Notes: generated from the letters alone by a model not told the origin. Positions 1-9,316 are shown, counted from the stretch's first letter. The stretch: 64,000 nucleotides of DNA from Bradyrhizobium prioriisuperbiae (GCF_032397745.1 NZ_CP135921.1:3770501-3834500); one strand, 5' to 3'. Numbers and translations are program-made.

Positions 1-242
1 GGAACCGTGCAGGGCGCGGCGATGGCGTTGACGCCGGTGAGGTCGCCGCCGACGAAAACGGCGGATTCAAAGCCCTGCGGCTTGGTGACGCCGCGCAGCA
101 CGGCATGCGCCACCGGGCTGCGCAGGAAGGCGACTTCGCTTTGGCCGGGAAGGATGATGTCGGACACATACTGGCCGCGGCCGTGCATCAGCCGCGCGTC
201 TTCCTTCCGAGGCACCCGTGCGCCGATGCCCTGATTTGCCAT
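1..242 (-). CDS. xanthine dehydrogenase-family molybdopterin-binding large subunit, N-terminal fragment
   Basis: The gene reads leftwards from an ATG at 242 and runs off the left edge, so only about 80 N-terminal residues are present. The visible opening, with RVPRKEDARLMHGRGQYV, then LPGQSEVAFLRSPVAHA, is the typical start of the aldehyde oxidase/xanthine dehydrogenase/CO dehydrogenase large (molybdopterin) subunit. A GGAAGGA ribosome-binding site lies about 7 nt before the ATG. These enzymes hydroxylate aromatic or heteroaromatic rings or aldehydes and work with FAD and 2Fe-2S subunits, which must lie outside the window if present. The substrate cannot be told from this fragment. Confidence 0.85.
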   Translation of the reverse strand, partial: MANQGIGARVPRKEDARLMHGRGQYVSDIILPGQSEVAFLRSPVAHAVLRGVTKPQGFESAVFVGGDLTGVNAIAAPCTV

Positions 243-271
243 GCTCATTCCTTCCCACAGAAAATTATTGT

Positions 272-299
272 GTTACCGGGCCCAGCGAGGCCCGGTAAC
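272..299 (-). terminator. hairpin terminator after the TRAP receptor gene
   Basis: A perfect 11-bp inverted repeat (272-282 with 289-299) with a 6-nt loop lies between the stop of the TRAP receptor gene and the start of the molybdoenzyme gene, both read leftwards. On the minus strand the stem is followed by an A/T-rich stretch, as in a rho-independent terminator. Confidence 0.6.
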
Positions 300-316
300 A
301 GCCGGCGACTTTGCGC

Positions 317-1399
<1,083 letters not shown>

Positions 1400-1803
1400 C
1401 GTGATACTCCTTGAAGGTTGGCGCTCATGATCATGAGCGGGCATCAAACGGGATGGTAAAACCGCCGGTCCGCAGCGACAGCGCTGCGAACGCGGACAAC
1501 GCGACGACCAAACAGATCTCGTTCCGATTGCGCTGCGCGCATCGTTCCTCCGGAGAGTCTTCCCCAGTGCTTTCTTGCGCCAGGCTTCCTCACGATCCGG
1601 CAATGTCGCTGTCGGGCATGCCGGATAAATTATGCTGGTATACTGATGAAAATGTTAGAACCTGTCAAACAACAAACGCGCGCGCAATGCAGGCGACGCG
1701 AAGAATCTCGCCGGCGATCGTTTCGTTGTTGCAGGATTGAGCAGCGCGCATAAGGAAGCGGCGCTGCGCGAACAGCAATGCAGCAGCGCCAACGCGTGGT
1801 TGT
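1400..1803. other. 404-bp intergenic region, no gene seen
   Basis: This lies between the 3' end of the ABC permease gene and the start of the TRAP receptor gene, so it must hold the TRAP receptor promoter on the minus strand. Open frames here lack convincing starts or composition. It contains one copy (1631-1649) of a 19-nt motif shared with two other upstream regions of this locus. Confidence 0.6.
1631..1649. promoter_or_regulatory. shared 19-nt motif, copy 1
   Basis: Sequence TATGCTGGTATACTGATGA. It matches copy 2 (4472-4490) at 16 of 19 positions and copy 3 (6326-6344) at 15 of 19. It lies about 230 bp before the TRAP receptor start. It may be an operator of the nearby MarR regulator or a promoter element; which of these is inference. 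Confidence 0.5.
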
Positions 1804-2604
1804 TCAGTGCCCGGAAGATCGCGCTGCGCTGTGGTGCCACGGCAATGCAAGCCGTTCGGCGAGACTGACGGCTTCCATCAGCAGAACGCCGAGCACGGCC
1901 AGAAGCGTGATGGCGGCGAACACCCGGGGCGTGTCGAACATGCCCTGCGCGCTCAGGATGACGTAACCGAGGCCGCGCTGCGAGGACACGAACTCGCCGA
2001 CAATGGCGCCGACCAGCGCCAGCGACATCGAAACCTTCAGACCTGCGAAGAGATGCGGCAGCGCGCAATAGAGCTTGATCCGGGTCAATACCTTCCAGCG
2101 CGATCCGCGCAGGGTCCGCGCCAGGTCGATGGTATCGGGCGGCACCGAACGCAGGCCGAGAATGGTGTCGATCACCACGGCAAACACCGCGATCAGGAAG
2201 GCGATCGCGATCTTCGGCTCGGAGCCGGTGCCGAACCAGATGATGCAGAGCGGGGCGAGCGCGACCTTGGGCACGCTGTTGAGCGCCACGAACAGCGGAA
2301 ACAGCAGCCGGTCCAGCAGCTTCCATTCGGTGATGAGGACTGCGAACAGCACGCCGAGCACGGCGGCCACGGCAAAGCCCGCCAGCGTGATCCCGAGCGT
2401 ATAGCTCGCCTGTTGCGCAAACCACAGCGGTGATTGCGCCAGCTCCGTGATGATCTCAGAAGGCGCCGGCAGCAGCACGGGGCGGATCTGGTAGACCCGG
2501 CACGCCAGCTCCCAGAGCAGCAGAAAGACAGCCGCGCCGATGAACGGAATGGCCTTGCGGCCGATCGCAGCACCAGCGAGCGAGATACGGGACACGTCAG
2601 TCAT
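1804..2604 (-). CDS. ABC importer permease, SsuC/TauC-like
   Basis: Inner-membrane permease of about 266 residues (BPD_transp_1 type). Several hydrophobic segments are visible, and the cytoplasmic EAA loop that contacts the ATPase is seen as RTLRGSRWKVLTRIKLYCALP. It belongs to the SsuC/TauC/ThiX group that imports sulfonates, nitrate, pyrimidine precursors or aromatic acids. The ATG at 2604 overlaps the ATPase stop in ATGACTGA (8 bp), which argues for translational coupling. The frame is open 12 codons further upstream, but the overlapping start is more natural. It is the last gene of a three-gene operon. Confidence 0.87.
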   Translation of the reverse strand: MTDVSRISLAGAAIGRKAIPFIGAAVFLLLWELACRVYQIRPVLLPAPSEIITELAQSPLWFAQQASYTLGITLAGFAVAAVLGVLFAVLITEWKLLDRLLFPLFVALNSVPKVALAPLCIIWFGTGSEPKIAIAFLIAVFAVVIDTILGLRSVPPDTIDLARTLRGSRWKVLTRIKLYCALPHLFAGLKVSMSLALVGAIVGEFVSSQRGLGYVILSAQGMFDTPRVFAAITLLAVLGVLLMEAVSLAERLALPWHHSAARSSGH

Positions 2605-3361
2605 GCAGCAGCCCCATGCTTTCGAACAGCCCGCGGACATGGCGGGCGTAGGTTCCGAACGCAGCGCTTTCGCGCACCGCCAGCTTGCGATCCGTGGGCA
2701 GCGTGATCGGAATATCGTCGATCACCTTGCCCGGCCGCGGGCTGAACACGACAATGCGGCTGGACAGGAAGATCGCCTCCGAGATGCTGTGGGTGACGAA
2801 GATTACCGTCATGCGCCGGTGCATCCAGAGCCGGTACAGATCGACATTGAGCTGGTCCCGCGTCAGCGCATCGAGGGCGCCGAATGGTTCGTCCATCAGC
2901 AAAAGCCGCGGGTCGAGCAGCAGGGAACGACACATGGCGACGCGCTGGCGCATACCGCCCGACAGCGCCCGCGGGTAGGCGTGAACGAAGCCGCCGAGGC
3001 CCGCCATCTTCAGCAGCTCCAGTGCGCGCGGCTCGAACTGGCTCTTGCGCGCGCCGCTGAAGTCCGCGGGCAGCAGCACGTTGTCCAGCACATTCATCCA
3101 GTCCAGCAGCGCGTCGCGCTGGAATGCCATGCCGAGCCGGTCGGGCGGGCCGTCGATGCCCTTGCCGTCGATCGACAATGCGCCGCTGGTGGTTTGTTCC
3201 AGTCCGGCCAGGCAGCGCAGGAAGGTGCTCTTGCCGCAACCGCTGGGGCCGAGCAGGCTGACGAACTCGCCTTCCGCGATATCGATCGAAATGTTGTCGA
3301 TCGCGGTGAGGCCATCCGCCGGCCCGCCGAAACGCTTGCCGACATCCCTGGCAACGATCAT
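2597..3361 (-). CDS. ABC importer ATP-binding protein, SsuB/TauB-like
   Basis: A 254-residue ATPase that powers the adjoining permease. Walker A (GPSGCGKST), the signature LSGGMRQR, Walker B (LLLMDEPFGALD) and the H-loop region (VIFVTHSISEAI) are all intact and in order. It sits 7 bp downstream of the receptor gene and overlaps the permease by 8 bp, so receptor, ATPase and permease form one operon. Similarity to the nitrate/sulfonate/taurine class fits the NMT1-type receptor. The ligand is not known. Confidence 0.9.
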   Translation of the reverse strand: MIVARDVGKRFGGPADGLTAIDNISIDIAEGEFVSLLGPSGCGKSTFLRCLAGLEQTTSGALSIDGKGIDGPPDRLGMAFQRDALLDWMNVLDNVLLPADFSGARKSQFEPRALELLKMAGLGGFVHAYPRALSGGMRQRVAMCRSLLLDPRLLLMDEPFGALDALTRDQLNVDLYRLWMHRRMTVIFVTHSISEAIFLSSRIVVFSPRPGKVIDDIPITLPTDRKLAVRESAAFGTYARHVRGLFESMGLLHD

Positions 3362-3368
3362 TGCGGGC

Positions 3369-4406
3369 TCACTTCAGGCTCGCGCCGACGTCGGCGACGA
3401 TCTTCGGGTCGATCAGGTCGTTGGTGAAGAGATCCTTCGGATCGATCGTCTGCCCGAGCAATCCGCCTTCGGAGAGGATGCTCACAGCCTGCTGCCAGTC
3501 GCCCAGTGCCATGCTGCCGAACGGCAGCGATTTGACGGCCTCGGTCAGGGCATAGTCCTTCAAGGTATCGATCTGCTGGCGCAGCACCTTGGGGTCGAGC
3601 TTGGACTGCGGCCGCGCGGCAATGATCGCCTTCACCCCCTCGTCCTCATGACCGTTGAAGATGTAGGCCCAGCAGCCGGCGACGACACTGACAAAACGCT
3701 TGAGCGGGTCGCGCTTCGCGGTGATGGTCTTTTCGGTTGCAAACAGGCCGAAGCTCGGAAATTTCAGGCCGTTTTCGGAAAACCGCACCGCGGTCGACGG
3801 CCGCTGCGCCTCGACCACGGCCAGGAAGAACGGCACGGATGAGAAGGCGGCATCGGTACGGCTGGTCATGTACATGCCCGCCTTGCCGGCGGCATCCACG
3901 TTGAGCAGCTCGACATCGTCGCGCTTCAATTTTCCGGCCGCTAGGAAACGATCGATGAAGGGCGCCTCGAGCGAGCCGGCGGTGAAGGCGATCTTCTTGC
4001 CTTTAAGGTCGGCCGGTCCCTTGATGCTGCCATCCTTCGGCACCAGCAGGCCGATGTCGTTCTCCTGGATGAAACCCGCGATGGCTTTGACCGGCAGGCC
4101 TTTTGAACGCGCGATGGCCATCGGCGCGAGCGAGGCATGGCCGACATCATATTCGCCGTTGCCGACGATCTGCACCGTCGACACCGAGCCGTTGCCGTCA
4201 TCCAAAGTAACGTCGAGCCCATATTTTTTGAACAATCCCGACTGCTGGGCGAGATGGAATGGCGCCTGATCGCCCCAGGGCGTCCAGTCTAGACGCACCC
4301 TGATGGCATCTGCCGCAGTCGCCGGCGCGGCGAACGCCAGCCCCGCGAACAGCGAGCCGGATAGAAACGATGTGATTGCGCGGAAGCGATGACGGAGGTG
4401 CAGCAT
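3369..4406 (-). CDS. ABC transporter periplasmic receptor, NMT1/THI5-like
   Basis: Receptor of about 345 residues for the ABC importer encoded next. The ATG at 4406 has GAGG six bases upstream and opens a signal peptide (basic start, hydrophobic core, cleavage near AFAAPATAA). The mature part has the NMT1/THI5 fold features: VRLDWTPWGDQAPFHLAQQ, then GLFKKYGLDVTL, and the GPADLKGKKIAFTAGS segment. Known relatives bind pyrimidine precursors, sulfonates or aromatic acids. Because a ring-hydroxylating oxygenase and a MarR regulator lie next door, an aromatic ligand is my inference. The upstream region carries copy 2 of the shared motif, about 70 bp before the start. Confidence 0.85.
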   Translation of the reverse strand: MLHLRHRFRAITSFLSGSLFAGLAFAAPATAADAIRVRLDWTPWGDQAPFHLAQQSGLFKKYGLDVTLDDGNGSVSTVQIVGNGEYDVGHASLAPMAIARSKGLPVKAIAGFIQENDIGLLVPKDGSIKGPADLKGKKIAFTAGSLEAPFIDRFLAAGKLKRDDVELLNVDAAGKAGMYMTSRTDAAFSSVPFFLAVVEAQRPSTAVRFSENGLKFPSFGLFATEKTITAKRDPLKRFVSVVAGCWAYIFNGHEDEGVKAIIAARPQSKLDPKVLRQQIDTLKDYALTEAVKSLPFGSMALGDWQQAVSILSEGGLLGQTIDPKDLFTNDLIDPKIVADVGASLK

Positions 4407-4471
4407 GGAAACCTCGAAACGATCTGTAACCGGCACATGGCAGGCTAGCAGATTTGCAGGGGCGCGCAAGA

Positions 4472-4490
4472 TATGCAAGTGTACTGATGA
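4472..4490. promoter_or_regulatory. shared 19-nt motif, copy 2
   Basis: Sequence TATGCAAGTGTACTGATGA, in the divergent region between the ABC importer operon (leftwards) and the MarR gene (rightwards). It lies about 66 bp before the receptor start, nearly the same distance as copy 3 from the start of its leftward gene. It is a candidate operator for the divergently encoded MarR protein. Confidence 0.5.
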
Positions 4491-4657
4491 ATTTTGATGT
4501 CAGTGCCAACGGTGGTTGCCGGTGGGCGCTGCGTTTCGCTGTGAAAAAGCGCAGTGGGCGTCGCACCTGACGCGAAATCTCTGGTACGTTCGCGAGCAAT
4601 TGCGGATGACCGGGGCGCATGCGCGCCGACACCAGACAGACAGGATACCAAAAGCCA

Positions 4658-5227
4658 ATGCCGATACGCCGCGCCACCACCAAGCCGAAGCCCGCCGAAC
4701 CCACACCACCCCGTGCCAAACGCAGTGCTGCCGACGCGCCGGCGCCCGTGGCGCGCAAGGCGCCGCGGTCTCCGGAGATGCCGCTGTGGGCGCGGCCCGG
4801 CTATCTGCTGCGGCGGTTGCATCAGATTCACTATGCGCTGTTTTTCGAGGAGTGCGCCGACTTCGATATCACGCCGGTGCAATATGGGCTTCTGACGACG
4901 CTGTCGCAGAATCCGGACCTCGACCAGAATTCCCTGGGGCGCGAACTGGGGATCGACCGCACCAATGTTGCCGATGTGTTGGCGCGGCTGTCCCGGCGCG
5001 GTCTGCTGGAGCGCCACCGCAGCAAGGAAGACAAGCGCATGGTGCTGGCGCGGCTGACGCCTGCCGGGCAGCGCGTCACCGACGAGATGTATCTGGCGAT
5101 GCAGCGGGCCCAGAACCGGCTGCTGCAGCCGCTTCCGGCCGAGGAGCGCAAGGCCTTCATCAACACGCTGCTGCGACTGATCGACGGCAACAATCATCTG
5201 GGACGGACGATCTACAACCCGAGCTGA
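4658..5227 (+). CDS. MarR-family transcriptional regulator
   Basis: A winged-helix regulator of about 189 residues. After a Pro/Ala/Lys-rich N-terminal tail of some 40 residues the MarR fold follows: FDITPVQYGLLTTLSQNP, the recognition region LGIDRTNVADVLARLSRRG, and the wing RHRSKEDKRMVLARLTPAG. I use the ATG at 4658; the frame is open to 4619 and neither start has a strong ribosome-binding site. It is transcribed divergently from the ABC importer, a usual arrangement for a MarR repressor that controls itself and its neighbour. Aromatic acids are common MarR ligands, which fits the surrounding genes. Confidence 0.87.
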   Translation: MPIRRATTKPKPAEPTPPRAKRSAADAPAPVARKAPRSPEMPLWARPGYLLRRLHQIHYALFFEECADFDITPVQYGLLTTLSQNPDLDQNSLGRELGIDRTNVADVLARLSRRGLLERHRSKEDKRMVLARLTPAGQRVTDEMYLAMQRAQNRLLQPLPAEERKAFINTLLRLIDGNNHLGRTIYNPS

Positions 5228-5241
5228 CCGTCCATCAGGGT

Positions 5242-5886
5242 CTAGAACGCGTCCGGCTGGGTGTTCGGCTGCGTGTTGCGGAAGGCGTCGAGCTCCATGC
5301 AGCGTCCGAAAATTCCCTTGATGATGGGGTAATCGTCGACCGAGCAATCGAATCGCGCCGCATTGAACACCTGCGGCACCAGGCAGATGTCGGCCATGGT
5401 GACGCTGTCGCCAAAGCAGAAGGCGCCGTGCAGCTTCGTGTCGGCGAGATAGTCCTCCAGCCCGCGAAACCCTTCGGTGACCCAGTGCGCGTACCACGCC
5501 TTGGTGGCGGTCTCGTCGGCGCCGAACTGCGCCTTCAGGTGTTTGAGCACGCGCACATTGTTCAGCGGATGCATCTCGCATCCGATGATCTGCGACACCG
5601 CCCGCACATAGGCGCGCGAGCGGATATCTTTCGGGATCAGCGACGGCTCGGGATAGCTTTCATCGAGATATTCGATGGTCGCCATCGACTGGATGTAGCT
5701 GTCGGCGTCGTCCACCAGCAGCGGGAGCAACTGCTGCGGATTGAGCGCGCAATACTCCGGCGCGCGATGCTCCATCTTCGGCAGGCTGACGTAATGGGGC
5801 TCATAGGCGAGCCCCTTGTACGCCAGCGCGATCCGCAGCCGGAACGAGGTCGACGACCGGAAGAACGTGTAGAGCCGCCGCTGCAC
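5242..5886 (-). CDS. zeta-class glutathione transferase, maleylacetoacetate/maleylpyruvate isomerase-like
   Basis: About 214 residues from a GTG at 5886. The zeta-class active-site segment SSTSFRLRIALAYKGL near the N-terminus, followed by LNPQQLLPLLVDD and a substrate-binding IEYLDESYP, identifies the family. It isomerises cis to trans ring-cleavage products (maleylacetoacetate to fumarylacetoacetate, or maleylpyruvate to fumarylpyruvate) using glutathione. The start sits 5 bp after the stop of the upstream small gene, so the two are co-transcribed. The frame is open far upstream with no sensible protein, which is why I take the GTG. Next to a ring hydroxylase it suggests a gentisate- or homogentisate-type route. 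Confidence 0.82.
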   Translation of the reverse strand: MQRRLYTFFRSSTSFRLRIALAYKGLAYEPHYVSLPKMEHRAPEYCALNPQQLLPLLVDDADSYIQSMATIEYLDESYPEPSLIPKDIRSRAYVRAVSQIIGCEMHPLNNVRVLKHLKAQFGADETATKAWYAHWVTEGFRGLEDYLADTKLHGAFCFGDSVTMADICLVPQVFNAARFDCSVDDYPIIKGIFGRCMELDAFRNTQPNTQPDAF

Positions 5887-5891
5887 GGCGA

Positions 5892-6260
5892 TCAGCCCGC
5901 GGCCTTCTGAAGGATTTCGTCCGGCGTGGACGACACCACTTCCACATACTTCGGAACGAATTTGCCGCCCTCGATGTATTTGATGAATTCCGGCTTGATC
6001 TCGTTGGCGAGGATCTTGCGGATCTTGGCATGCTCTTCGATGTCGGCCCACTCGGCGATCAGGAAGAAGCGCTGCGGGTCCTCGGTGTCGCGACACAGTA
6101 CGCCGTCCTTCACCTGCGCGGACGATTTGTGCATCGGGTTGTCGTCGGAATAGTCGAACTTTTCGAACAGCTCGATGAAACGCGCTTCCTCGCCGGCCTG
6201 CACGCGAAAATCGTAGATGTGCAAGAAGTTGCCTTTGGTGGCGATGGGCTCCTGCGCCAT
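5892..6260 (-). CDS. small ABM-like (dimeric alpha/beta barrel) protein
   Basis: A 122-residue cytoplasmic protein with a pattern typical of antibiotic-biosynthesis-monooxygenase-like domains: an opening strand LHIYDFRVQ, the helix AGEEARFIELFEKF, and the strand FFLIAEWAD followed by a helix rich in acidic residues. GGAAAGGA lies before the ATG. It is the first gene of a two-gene unit with the isomerase and diverges from the dioxygenase gene. Relatives include quinol monooxygenases and muconolactone-isomerase-like proteins. The actual reaction here is unknown, but a role in handling an oxidised aromatic intermediate is plausible. Confidence 0.65.
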   Translation of the reverse strand: MAQEPIATKGNFLHIYDFRVQAGEEARFIELFEKFDYSDDNPMHKSSAQVKDGVLCRDTEDPQRFFLIAEWADIEEHAKIRKILANEIKPEFIKYIEGGKFVPKYVEVVSSTPDEILQKAAG

Positions 6261-6325
6261 GTCGAAGTCCTTTCCTGTGTGTCTGTTTTGAGCCGGTCTA
6301 AATCGCGTGTTGTGCCCGGACTAAA

Positions 6326-6344
6326 TATGAGGTTATACTGACGA
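6326..6344. promoter_or_regulatory. shared 19-nt motif, copy 3
   Basis: Sequence TATGAGGTTATACTGACGA, between the leftward ABM-like gene (start 66 bp away) and the rightward dioxygenase gene (start 67-85 bp away). It includes TATACT, which with TTGTGC at 6310-6315 (18-bp spacing) could also be a rightward promoter. It may therefore be an operator, a promoter element, or both. Confidence 0.5.
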
Positions 6345-6410
6345 TCTACCCAAGGCAATACGCGATCTCATTTTCGCGATGAGATGCGATCAATTCGGAT
6401 CATCACGCGC

Positions 6411-9314
6411 ATGGCATGGCAGCGAGCGGCGTCACTGAAATCGATTCCCAAGGATGGTGTGCTCGGTGTGAAACTCGATGGCACGCCGATCGCACTCTAT
6501 GATCTGCAGGGCGAGATCCGTGCGACGCACGGCATCTGCACCCACGCGCTGGCTTTCCTGGCCGATGGATTTGTCGAGGACGGCAAGATCGAATGCCCCT
6601 TGCATCAAGGGCTTTTCGATATCCGCAGCGGCAAGGCGCTGTGCGCGCCGCTGACCAAGGACATCGCCACCTACGCCGTGAAGGTGGAGGGCGACGATGT
6701 GCTGGTGGACCTGGAGCAATCAGGCCGTTCGACAGGTGATGTCTCCACAGATAATGCCTTGACCAGCGTTGAGCCCCTTGCAACGAGCGACAACGCCGCC
6801 GCCGCAACAAATGTCGTCATCGTCGGTGCCGGCCAGGCCGCCGCCGCCGCGATCGTCGCAATGCGCGATGCCGGCTTCAACGGCACCATCGATCTCGTCG
6901 GTGATGAAGTCCACCTGCCCTATGAGCGTCCGCCCTTGTCGAAGGAGGCATTGCTCGGACAGCCGACTGCCTTTCAGCCGCGGCTGAGCGAGGAGGACGC
7001 GCGGCGGTACGGCGTCAAACTTCATCTGGGTCAACGCGCTGTCGCAGTCGATTCGCGCGGACGGACTGTCAGCCTGGAGGGTGGCGAAGCGTTGTCCTAC
7101 GACGCGCTGCTGCTTGCCACCGGCGGCAGGGCGCGGCGCCTGGCTTTGCCGGGCAGCGACCTCCCGAATGTGTTGCATCTGCGCACGATCGAAGATGCAG
7201 CCATGATCGAGCGGGCTTTCGCGACCGCCACCCATGTCGGCATCATCGGAGGTGGTTTCATCGGCCTCGAGCTTGCGTCTTCGGCGGTTGCGCGCGGCCT
7301 TGCGGTCACGGTGCTGGAACGCGAGCCGGAAATCATGGCGCGCATTCTGCCGGCGCCGCTCGGTCGTGTGTTCCGCGCGCTGGCCCGGCGGCATCAGGTC
7401 GACGTGCGCCGCAACGCTGACGTCACCGAAATCACCCGGCGCGGCAAGAGGCTGGGCATCCACACCGGTGGCGAGATCATCGAGGTGGACGCGGTGCTGG
7501 TGGGAATCGGGTTAGAGCCGAATCTCGATCTGGCGCAGGCCGCGGGCTGCACCGTTGCCAACGGGATCGAGGTCGACGCCGATGGCCGCACCAGCGTCCC
7601 GAACGTCTGGGCCGCCGGCGATTGCACGCTTCATCATGTTGCCGCCGCGGGCGGTCGCCGGATCAGGCTGGAGAGCTGGCACAACGCAGAGGAGCAGGGC
7701 GCCGCCGCGGGCCGCTCCATCGCCGGTGCGGCGTCGGCCGCGCTCAAGCGGCCATGGTTCTGGACTGATCAGTTCGGTCTCAACATCCAGATGCTCGGTA
7801 CCATCGCGCCGACCGATCTGGTGGCCCATTCGGGCGCGGCTGGCGCCAGCGCCGGTGCGGTCTATCGCACCATCGATCGCGCCAGTGGCCGGCTGACCGG
7901 CGTGGTTGCCTTCTCGGACGCCCAGGCGATCCGGGCTGCGCGCGCCGAGCTCGAGTTATCCGCGCCGTTCGACCTGATGGCGGCCGGCGCGCAGGTGCTC
8001 TCCGCCGACACGCACACGGATGATGATTCTTCAGACGACCACTCGGAGGCCAGCGACATGACCGCAAATCCCCCGCTCTCGATTACCACCCGTTACGCCT
8101 GGCCGAAGGAAGGCCTGCGCCGGATCCCCGACTGGGTCTACACCGACCAGACCATCTACGAGCGCGAGATCGACAAGATCTTCCACGGCCGCACCTGGAA
8201 TTACGTGGCGCTGGAATGCGAGGTGCCGAATCCCGGTGACTACATTCGCTCCAATGTCGGGCCGACCCCGATCGTGGTGTCGCGCGCCGAGGACGGCAGC
8301 ATCCATGCGTTCGAAAATCGCTGCGCTCATCGTGCCGCGGAGTTCTGCCGCGAGCTCAGCGGCAACGCCAAGGAGTTCGTTTGCCCTTACCACCAGTGGT
8401 CCTATGACCTGAAGGGCAATCTCGCCGGCGTTCCCTTCCGGCGCGGTGTCGACGGCAAGGGCGGGATGCCGAAGGATTTTAAAGCCGCTGACCACGGTCT
8501 GCGCCAGCTCAACGTCACCACCCACCGCGGCGTGGTGTTCGCCTCCTATCAGCAGGATATGGAATTGCTGCAGGATTATCTGGGACCTGAGATCCTGGCC
8601 GAATTCGAAGCGACGTTCGATGGCCGCAAGCCGAGACTGCTGGGACATTACCGCCACTCTTTGCCGGGCAACTGGAAACTCTACCACGAAAACCTGAAGG
8701 ACCCGTACCACGCGACCCTGCTGCACACCTTCCTGGTGACGTTCGGCCTCTTGGTGGCCGGCAACAAGTCGCTGATGCTGGCAGATCCCACCGGCCGCCA
8801 CGGCGTGATGGCTTCGGCCAAGTCCGACGGCAAGAACGTGAGCAGCGACACCAAGAAGGAAATGCGGGCGTATCGGGAGAGCATGGAACTGGCCGAGCCG
8901 CGATTCATGGATTTCATCGACGAGTTCAAGAGCCCGTGGTCGGTCACGATGGCGACGATCTGGCCGAACCTGATCATCCAGCGCGAGATGAACACGCTCG
9001 GCGTGCGCCAGATCGTCCCGACTGGTCCCCATGAATTCATCATGAAGTGGACGATGTTCGGTTTCGAAGGCGACGACGAGGAAATGACCCGGCATCGGTT
9101 GCGACAGGGTAATTTGATGGGCCCGGCGGGCTTCCTCGGCCTTGAGGACAACGAGGCCATCAAGTTCGTGCAGGACGGCATGCAGCGGGTGCCGAACGGC
9201 CGCCATCTGGTCGAACTCGATCCCGCGGTCGCGGCCGGCACCTCGGATACCCTGATTTCAGAGGCGGCGATCCGGGCGATGTACCAGCACTGGCGCCAGG
9301 AAATGGGGCTGTGA
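6411..9314 (+). CDS. three-module ring-hydroxylating dioxygenase: Rieske ferredoxin + FAD reductase + oxygenase alpha subunit in one frame
   Basis: One uninterrupted frame of 967 codons from the ATG at 6411 (976 from 6384). Residues below are counted from 6384. A Rieske ferredoxin fills about 11-111 (C52, H54, C71, H74). A FAD/NAD(P)H reductase fills about 143-535 (VIVGAGQAA, GIIGGGFIGLELAS, AAGDC). An acidic linker of about 20 residues leads to an oxygenase alpha subunit from M559, with Rieske ligands C647, H649, C667, H670 and iron ligands H776, H781 and probably D922. The alpha part, 418 residues, has the length of salicylate 5-hydroxylase or AndAc-type anthranilate dioxygenase subunits, which normally work with separate ferredoxin and reductase proteins. 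A good internal ribosome-binding site precedes M559, so a separate alpha subunit may also be made. The beta subunit follows directly. The aromatic substrate is inferred, not proven. Confidence 0.88.
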   Translation: MAWQRAASLKSIPKDGVLGVKLDGTPIALYDLQGEIRATHGICTHALAFLADGFVEDGKIECPLHQGLFDIRSGKALCAPLTKDIATYAVKVEGDDVLVDLEQSGRSTGDVSTDNALTSVEPLATSDNAAAATNVVIVGAGQAAAAAIVAMRDAGFNGTIDLVGDEVHLPYERPPLSKEALLGQPTAFQPRLSEEDARRYGVKLHLGQRAVAVDSRGRTVSLEGGEALSYDALLLATGGRARRLALPGSDLPNVLHLRTIEDAAMIERAFATATHVGIIGGGFIGLELASSAVARGLAVTVLEREPEIMARILPAPLGRVFRALARRHQVDVRRNADVTEITRRGKRLGIHTGGEIIEVDAVLVGIGLEPNLDLAQAAGCTVANGIEVDADGRTSVPNVWAAGDCTLHHVAAAGGRRIRLESWHNAEEQGAAAGRSIAGAASAALKRPWFWTDQFGLNIQMLGTIAPTDLVAHSGAAGASAGAVYRTIDRASGRLTGVVAFSDAQAIRAARAELELSAPFDLMAAGAQVLSADTHTDDDSSDDHSEASDMTANPPLSITTRYAWPKEGLRRIPDWVYTDQTIYEREIDKIFHGRTWNYVALECEVPNPGDYIRSNVGPTPIVVSRAEDGSIHAFENRCAHRAAEFCRELSGNAKEFVCPYHQWSYDLKGNLAGVPFRRGVDGKGGMPKDFKAADHGLRQLNVTTHRGVVFASYQQDMELLQDYLGPEILAEFEATFDGRKPRLLGHYRHSLPGNWKLYHENLKDPYHATLLHTFLVTFGLLVAGNKSLMLADPTGRHGVMASAKSDGKNVSSDTKKEMRAYRESMELAEPRFMDFIDEFKSPWSVTMATIWPNLIIQREMNTLGVRQIVPTGPHEFIMKWTMFGFEGDDEEMTRHRLRQGNLMGPAGFLGLEDNEAIKFVQDGMQRVPNGRHLVELDPAVAAGTSDTLISEAAIRAMYQHWRQEMGL
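8044..8060 (+). promoter_or_regulatory. internal ribosome-binding site and ATG for the oxygenase alpha subunit
   Basis: GGAGG at 8044-8048 lies 9 nt before the in-frame ATG at 8058, exactly where the alpha-subunit homology starts. This is better than either candidate signal at the 5' end of the long frame. It suggests that the alpha subunit can be translated on its own although no stop codon separates it from the reductase. Confidence 0.6.
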
Positions 9315-9316
9315 CC

